Shown here: positions 59,668 through 64,000 of the stretch, piece after piece | Layout of the letters: every line of letters begins with the position of its first letter | Position numbering within the stretch: the first letter of the stretch is position 1 | Source: Kribbella antibiotica | GTDB taxonomy: Bacteria; Actinomycetota; Actinomycetes; Propionibacteriales; Kribbellaceae | Assembly (NCBI RefSeq): GCF_004349055.1 | Contig: NZ_SMKX01000004.1 | Coordinates: forward strand, 62,001 to 126,000 | Direction of reading: 5' to 3' | Length of the DNA: 64,000 bases | The notes under the pieces: generated by a model | Database searches by the model: none | What the model was told of the DNA's origin: nothing | What the model saw: the letters and a program-made list of their open reading frames with translations, nothing else | Made by a program: the position numbers and the translations under genes

Positions 59668-60388
59668 TGCGGACTCCTTGATCGTGAAGAGCGGTCACTG
59701 CAGCCTGCATCCGAGCGGCGAACTCGGGCACCGATTCCCCTGCTCGGGGCGTCAGCGGGGCACCGATCGCGAACCGGACCGGGGGCCGTCCCGGACGCGG
59801 CCAGTTCCGCCCTCGCGGCATCGCATCGTATGCGCCGGTGAGCCCGATCGGGAGACAGGGCACCCCTTTGCTCACGCACAGCGCGGCGGCGCCGGCCTGG
59901 AAATCACCCATCAGACCGTCGCGAGAGCGCGTTCCCTCCGGGAACACGAGGAGGCTGAAACCGTCGTCCAGCAGCCGGCCCGACGTACCGCGCATCGGCC
60001 GGTTCTTGCCCCCGTCGTTCTTGCCCCCGTCGCTCTTGCCACGGTCGATCGGGAACGCGTTGAACACCAGCCCGGTCAGGATCGCCCGCTTCTTGCTGTC
60101 GAAGAAGTAGTCCGCAGCCGCGCCGACCGCCAGCCGCCGGGTCAGCGCGAGTGGGAGGAACGTCACCATCAGCGGCGCATCGAGGTGGCTCGAATGGTTC
60201 GCGACCACGACCATCGGCCCGGCGGCCTCCGGACGACCGTCGACCTTGACCCGGACCAGATACCGCATCAACGGCTTCAGCACCCCGCGCTGGATCACGA
60301 TCCGCAACAGCCCAGCCGCTCGCGACTCGAGCCAGGCGGGCTGACGCTTCGCAACAGGGGCAGGTTCTGGAGTTGCTTCAGCGCTCAT
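59657..60388 (-). CDS. 1-acylglycerol-3-phosphate acyltransferase (PlsC-like)
   Basis: The 243-residue protein has the acyltransferase motifs NHSSHLDAP (HX4D), FPIDRGKSD, FPEGTRSRDG and LPIGLTGAYD. It transfers acyl groups to glycerophosphate intermediates at the membrane. A 15-bp unit repeated in tandem at 60003-60032 gives GGKNDGGKN in the middle of the protein. ATG 60388 is used; longer frames on this strand are shadows of tsaD. It heads the operon with LLM and agpS. Confidence 0.87.
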   Translation of the reverse strand: MSAEATPEPAPVAKRQPAWLESRAAGLLRIVIQRGVLKPLMRYLVRVKVDGRPEAAGPMVVVANHSSHLDAPLMVTFLPLALTRRLAVGAAADYFFDSKKRAILTGLVFNAFPIDRGKSDGGKNDGGKNRPMRGTSGRLLDDGFSLLVFPEGTRSRDGLMGDFQAGAAALCVSKGVPCLPIGLTGAYDAMPRGRNWPRPGRPPVRFAIGAPLTPRAGESVPEFAARMQAAVTALHDQGVRNAG

Positions 60389-60440
60389 CGGCGTTGACCT
60401 TACCTGCGACCCGATCGCAGAAGGAAGCGGCTTGGTCACA

Positions 60441-60446
60441 TAGTCT
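60441..60446 (+). promoter_or_regulatory. -10 box of tsaD, leaderless start
   Basis: TAGTCT lies six bases before ATG 60453. Confidence 0.45.
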
Positions 60447-60452
60447 GCGGCC

Positions 60453-61496
60453 ATGAGCATCACCCTCGGACTCGAGACGTCCTGTGACGAGACCGGCGTC
60501 GGCATCGTGCGCGACGGCGTCCTCCTCGGCCAGGCGCTCGCCTCGAGCATGGACCAGCACATCCGGTACGGCGGCGTCGTACCGGAGGTTGCTGCTCGCG
60601 CGCACCTGGAGTCGGTCAGCCAGGTCCTGCGACAGGCCCTCACCAACGCTGATGTCAGCCTCGACCAGGTCGACGCGATCGCGGTCACGTCCGGCCCCGG
60701 CCTGGCCAGCTCCCTGCACGTCGGCGTCTCCGCCGCCAAGGCGTGGGCGCTCGCGCTCAACAAACCCCTGTACGCCGTCCATCACGTGGCCGGCCATGTC
60801 GCCGCGGACACCCTGGAACACGGTCCGCTGCCCGAGCGCTCGATCGCACTGATCGTCTCCGGCGGCCATTCGTCGCTGCTGATGCTCGGCGACCTCGCCA
60901 CCGATCCGATCGTCCATCTCGGTGACACTCTCGACGATGCGGCCGGCGAGGCCTTCGACAAGGTGGCCAGACTGCTCGGGCTGCCTTACCCCGGCGGACC
61001 GTCGATCCAGCGAGCTGCCGAGACCGGAGACCCCACTGCGGTGGACCTGCCGCGGCCGTTGCTGGGCAGCAAGGTGAGCGAGTGCCATCGGTACGCGTTC
61101 TCCTTCTCCGGCCTCAAGTCCGCGGTCGCTCGGCATGTCCAGCTCGCGCAGCGCACAGGAGCGCCGCTGCAGGCGGAGGACGTGGCGGCGTCGTTCCAGG
61201 AGGCGGTGGTCGACGTTCTGGTCACCAAGGCGGTCGCGGCGTGCCGCGACCATGACATCGACACCCTACTGATCGTCGGCGGCGTCGCAGCCAACGCCCG
61301 CCTCCGCTCGGTCGCCGAGACGCGCTGCCGAGCGGCCGGCATCACGCTCCGTGTTCCCGCGCCCAAACTCTGTACCGACAACGGCGCCATGATCGCCGCG
61401 ATCGGCGATCTGATCGTGCACTCCGGCGCGAAGCCCTCCGGCTACGAATTCGGCGCCGATTCGTCCGCTCCCCTCGACCGCAGCCTGCTGGTCTGA
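60453..61496 (+). CDS. tsaD: tRNA N6-adenosine threonylcarbamoyltransferase (TsaD)
   Basis: The 347-residue ASKHA-fold enzyme transfers threonylcarbamoyl to A37 of ANN-decoding tRNAs, working with TsaB and TsaE. It has [14 protein letters not shown], the metal-binding HHVAGH (HxxxH), SGGHSSLLM and [13 protein letters not shown], and Asp in CTDNGAMIA. Its length is that of bacterial TsaD. It is alone here; tsaB, tsaE and rimI are not in the window. Confidence 0.97.
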   Translation: MSITLGLETSCDETGVGIVRDGVLLGQALASSMDQHIRYGGVVPEVAARAHLESVSQVLRQALTNADVSLDQVDAIAVTSGPGLASSLHVGVSAAKAWALALNKPLYAVHHVAGHVAADTLEHGPLPERSIALIVSGGHSSLLMLGDLATDPIVHLGDTLDDAAGEAFDKVARLLGLPYPGGPSIQRAAETGDPTAVDLPRPLLGSKVSECHRYAFSFSGLKSAVARHVQLAQRTGAPLQAEDVAASFQEAVVDVLVTKAVAACRDHDIDTLLIVGGVAANARLRSVAETRCRAAGITLRVPAPKLCTDNGAMIAAIGDLIVHSGAKPSGYEFGADSSAPLDRSLLV

Positions 61497-61501
61497 AACT
61501 G

Positions 61502-61523
61502 CCGGACGGACTTCGGGGTCCGG
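61502..61523 (+). terminator. Hairpin after tsaD
   Basis: CCGGAC (61502-61507) and GTCCGG (61518-61523) form a 6-bp stem six bases after the tsaD stop. No T run follows, so a weak or Rho-assisted terminator is likely. Confidence 0.45.
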
Positions 61524-61839
61524 TAGGTGACCTGACCTGATGCCGAGCGTAGTATTCTGGCAACACCGAACATCGGCATCGCCTTTCTGGGCCGATCGTT
61601 ACCGTCGCCGGCCGGAGTGTGGCCGAACCGTGCGGTGATCGGCCGCGCATCGATCGGCGAAGCGCCGTCAGTACAGATCCGCCGGAATCCACGATCTCGA
61701 TCGCTGGCCGGAGCGCCGGATTCGCGCTCCTAGGGGTGGCCCGCAGCGGGCCGCTCTGCGACGTGTCGCCGTCGGGGCGCTGACACGCGGTGCCGCGTTC
61801 GCCTTGGACAGTGGTCCGTGGCACGACAGAGGAGGACCC
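61524..61839. other. Long upstream region of the SNF2 helicase gene
   Basis: These 316 bases carry no clear gene. TATTCT near 61551 might be a -10, which would give a leader of about 280 bases with several GC-rich hairpins. A good Shine-Dalgarno AGGAGG stands right before the TTG start. I did not recognise any known riboswitch. Confidence 0.35.
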
Positions 61840-64000
61840 TTGGCCCGACGAGGTCAGCGCCAGTCCGGGGCTGCCAGCAGCGGCTCCGGCCGTCGGCAAT
61901 CCGGCGACACCGGCGACAGCGGCGGCGCTCGCCGCCAATCCGGTGACACCCGCAGTTCCAGCGGTGGCGCGGCCGGTGGCCGTAGCTCCAGCCGCTCTTC
62001 CTCCGGGAGCCGCGGCTCCAGCAGCAGCGCGAATGGTCGTGGGTCTGGTGGCGGTGCCGCTGGTGGCAGCGCAGCCAACCGCAAGCGTCGCCCGGCCAAG
62101 GACGCCGAGGGTCTGATCCCAGTCCTGGCGAAGGCCGTCCGTGAGGTTGAGGGTGCCGTCGAGCGGGCTGCGATCAAGCCGTCGACCCGGACGAAATTCC
62201 AGGTCGTGGCGCTGCTCGTCCGCGAGGAGCGCGCCCGGGTGAACGGTGACGCCTCGGCGACCGACGCGCATCGGGCCGAGCAGCTGCGCCGCCTCGACGG
62301 TGTGGCCACAATTCTCGCCAAGACGGCCGCCCTCGAGCCCGCGCTGCTGCAGTTGCTCGCCGAGGACACCGTCATCTCCGAGTCCGCCGCAGCCCTGCGT
62401 CGCGAGATGCTGACCGCGGCCGGTCTGGAGGCTCCCGAGGAGCCGAAGGCCCCGGAGCCGGAGACCGCTCCCGAGCCGACCCGTCGCGTCGTGCCGCAGA
62501 CCGTCGTCGCCCGGCAGCTCGCGAACCCGTTCCTCGCCCCGGACTTCAGCGCCGCCCCGGTCTCCCGGCCGGTCCGCGCCCGCCGCCTCGCCGGGTGGGA
62601 GCTCATCACTCCCCTGCTCCGCTCCTTCGAGTACGCCGCTCCTTCCGCGAGCATGCCGCTGCCGGAGCCGACCAACTTGCGGATCGCCGTCGGTCAGGAG
62701 CTGATGCCGCATCAGTCGCGCCTGATCGCTTCGGCTGCTTCCGGCCACCGCAGCTTCCTGCTGGCCGACGAGCCCGGTCTCGGCAAGACCGCCCAGGCGC
62801 TGCTCGCGGCCAAGGCGGCCGACGCGTATCCGCTGCTCGTCGTCGTGCCGAACGTCGTCAAGACCAACTGGGCCCGCGAGGCCGCGATCTGGACGCCGCA
62901 GAAGAAGGCGACCGTGATCCACGGTGACGGTGCCTCGATCGACGGCTTCGCCGATATCGTCGTGGTCAACTACGAGGTGCTCGACCGGCACGTCGGCTGG
63001 CTCGGTGACCTCGGTTTCCGCGGCATGGTCGTCGACGAGGCGCACTTCATCAAGAACAAGAAGTCCCAGCGGTCGCGGAACGTGCTCGAACTGTCGGAGC
63101 GCATCCGCACCCGCAGCACCCGGCCGCTGCTGATGGCCCTGACCGGGACGCCGCTGATCAACTCGATCGAGGACTTCACCGCGATCTGGCAGTTCCTCGG
63201 CTGGATCGACGAGAAGGGCCCGCGGGCCGACCTGATGGAGTCGCTCGAGGAGACCGAGCTCGTCCCGGCCGACCCCGGCTTCTACGCCGCGGCCCGGACG
63301 TCCGTGATCAACATGGGGATCGTCCGGCGCCGCAAGGTCGACGTCGCCGCCGACATCCCGGCCCGCCGGATCGCCGATCTCCCGGTCGAGCTCGACGGAG
63401 CGGTCGGCCGTTCCATCCACGAGGCCGAGCGCGAGCTCGCCGAGCGGCTGGTCAAGCGGTACAACACGGCGCTGGAGACCCGGACGTCCGGCGTCACCGT
63501 GGAAGGCATCGACCACGAGCTGGTCCGCCGGGTCGCCGGCTGGGAACGCCAGGAGATGGACAACAAGAAGACCGGTGAGAACGTCTTCTCTCTGGTCCGC
63601 CGGATCGGTCTGGCCAAGGCCGGCCTGGCCGCCGACTACGCCGCCCAGCTCGCCCAGAGCGTCGGCAAGGTCGTCTTCTTCGCCCGGCACATCGAGGCGA
63701 TGGACACCGCCGAGGCGCTGTTCGCCGAGCGCGGGATCAAGTTCGCCTCGATCCGCGGTGATCAGACGGCGACCAAGCGGCAGAAGAACATCGACGCGTT
63801 CACCAACGACCCGGATGTCTCGATCGCGGTCTGCTCACTGCTCGCCGCGGGCGTCGGCCTCAATCTGCAGGTCGCGTCGAACGTCGTACTGGCCGAGCTG
63901 TCCTGGACGAACGCCGAGCAGACGCAGGCGATCGACCGGGTGCACCGGATCGGTCAGGAGATGCCGGTCACCGCGTGGCGGATCATCGCCGCGCAGACCA
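61840..64000 (+). CDS. SNF2-family DEAD/DEAH helicase (3' end cut by window edge)
   Basis: At least 720 residues are visible. The first 85 residues are a low-complexity Gly/Ser/Arg region (RRQSGDTGDSGGARRQSGDT). Then follow the SNF2 motifs: I LADEPGLGKTAQ (about 308-319), II VVDEAHFIKN (about 398), III LMALTGTPL, V AAGVGLNLQVAS and VI QAIDRVHRIGQ (about 697). It is an ATP-driven DNA translocase, probably RapA-like or a repair/remodelling factor. The start is TTG 61840, because AGGAGG precedes it and no other codon suits. A long open frame on the opposite strand is a shadow. Confidence 0.92.
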   Translation, partial: MARRGQRQSGAASSGSGRRQSGDTGDSGGARRQSGDTRSSSGGAAGGRSSSRSSSGSRGSSSSANGRGSGGGAAGGSAANRKRRPAKDAEGLIPVLAKAVREVEGAVERAAIKPSTRTKFQVVALLVREERARVNGDASATDAHRAEQLRRLDGVATILAKTAALEPALLQLLAEDTVISESAAALRREMLTAAGLEAPEEPKAPEPETAPEPTRRVVPQTVVARQLANPFLAPDFSAAPVSRPVRARRLAGWELITPLLRSFEYAAPSASMPLPEPTNLRIAVGQELMPHQSRLIASAASGHRSFLLADEPGLGKTAQALLAAKAADAYPLLVVVPNVVKTNWAREAAIWTPQKKATVIHGDGASIDGFADIVVVNYEVLDRHVGWLGDLGFRGMVVDEAHFIKNKKSQRSRNVLELSERIRTRSTRPLLMALTGTPLINSIEDFTAIWQFLGWIDEKGPRADLMESLEETELVPADPGFYAAARTSVINMGIVRRRKVDVAADIPARRIADLPVELDGAVGRSIHEAERELAERLVKRYNTALETRTSGVTVEGIDHELVRRVAGWERQEMDNKKTGENVFSLVRRIGLAKAGLAADYAAQLAQSVGKVVFFARHIEAMDTAEALFAERGIKFASIRGDQTATKRQKNIDAFTNDPDVSIAVCSLLAAGVGLNLQVASNVVLAELSWTNAEQTQAIDRVHRIGQEMPVTAWRIIAAQT

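Noticed and set aside
61342-63690. Long minus-strand open frame opposite the SNF2 gene
   Set aside because: The plus strand carries all SNF2 motifs in one frame from 61840. The opposite frame has no domain and an Arg/Asp/Gly composition typical of a shadow.

Overview
The window is about 64 kb of very GC-rich actinobacterial chromosome. The protein families present (HrdB-like primary sigma factor with a Lys/Ala-rich N-terminus, F420-type LLM oxidoreductases, XRE-DUF5753 regulator, DUF6412, DUF1906, FprB, LigB, AgpS) together with many starts that look leaderless point to a soil actinomycete. The codon style and recurrent GTACGGCG words suggest Kribbella or a near relative, but this is an inference, not a measured assignment. 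No rRNA, tRNA, intact transposase, prophage or CRISPR array was seen. Both edges cut genes: a LysR regulator on the left and a SNF2 helicase on the right.

Layout. 1-5.8 kb: LysR regulator divergent from an MFS exporter, a triple tandem repeat block, PPK2, an ACS-type MFS permease and an APH-like kinase. 5.8-14 kb: LysE exporter, methyltransferase, a riboflavin synthase-DHBP synthase fusion, DPP-IV-like peptidase, DHA2 drug exporter with its TetR regulator, and a 5'-truncated P450. 14-20.4 kb: housekeeping block (YidC paralogue, DUF6412, primary sigma factor, HhH-GPD glycosylase, universal stress protein, a candidate 62-residue protein, glutamate-cysteine ligase family, MBL hydrolase). 20.4-28 kb: dinB, zinc-ribbon protein, ddaH, hemerythrin, YccF, and a TetR-controlled SDR / enoyl-reductase-like / epoxide-hydrolase-like operon. 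28-34.7 kb: repeat block B, xth, oligopeptidase B with a strong terminator, a group 2 sigma factor, HAD hydrolase, CPBP protease. 34.7-45.6 kb: Dyp peroxidase, ATP-dependent ligase, methyltransferase, PAP2-DsbA-like fusion, kinase, prolyl oligopeptidase, VOC protein, XRE regulator, LLM oxidoreductase and RdmC-like hydrolase. 45.6-57 kb: secreted DUF1906 protein, LexA paralogue, HMA-fused unknown, CDF transporter, lytic transglycosylase, AurF-like diiron enzyme with FprB, repeat block C, secreted hydrolase and GH9 enzyme. 57-64 kb: AgpS / LLM / PlsC operon, tsaD and the SNF2 helicase.

Three things stand out. First, the divergent LysR/MFS control region at 858-920 is copied, with identical geometry and near-identical sequence, in front of the RdmC-like hydrolase at 45.4 kb. 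There the expected divergent LysR gene survives only as a roughly 40-codon C-terminal relic. Second, a modular repeat family occurs at three loci (2.1-2.6, 28.05-28.22 and 54.14-54.25 kb): a 32-bp quasi-palindromic head followed by a tail with a 23-bp period, always downstream of a plus-strand gene. Third, several unusual fusions or pairings occur: RibE-RibB, PAP2 with a cysteine-less DsbA-like domain, an HMA domain on an unknown protein next to a CDF pump, and an AgpS/LLM/PlsC operon suggestive of ether-lipid chemistry. All functional statements come from reading the sequence and from family knowledge; no database search was run.
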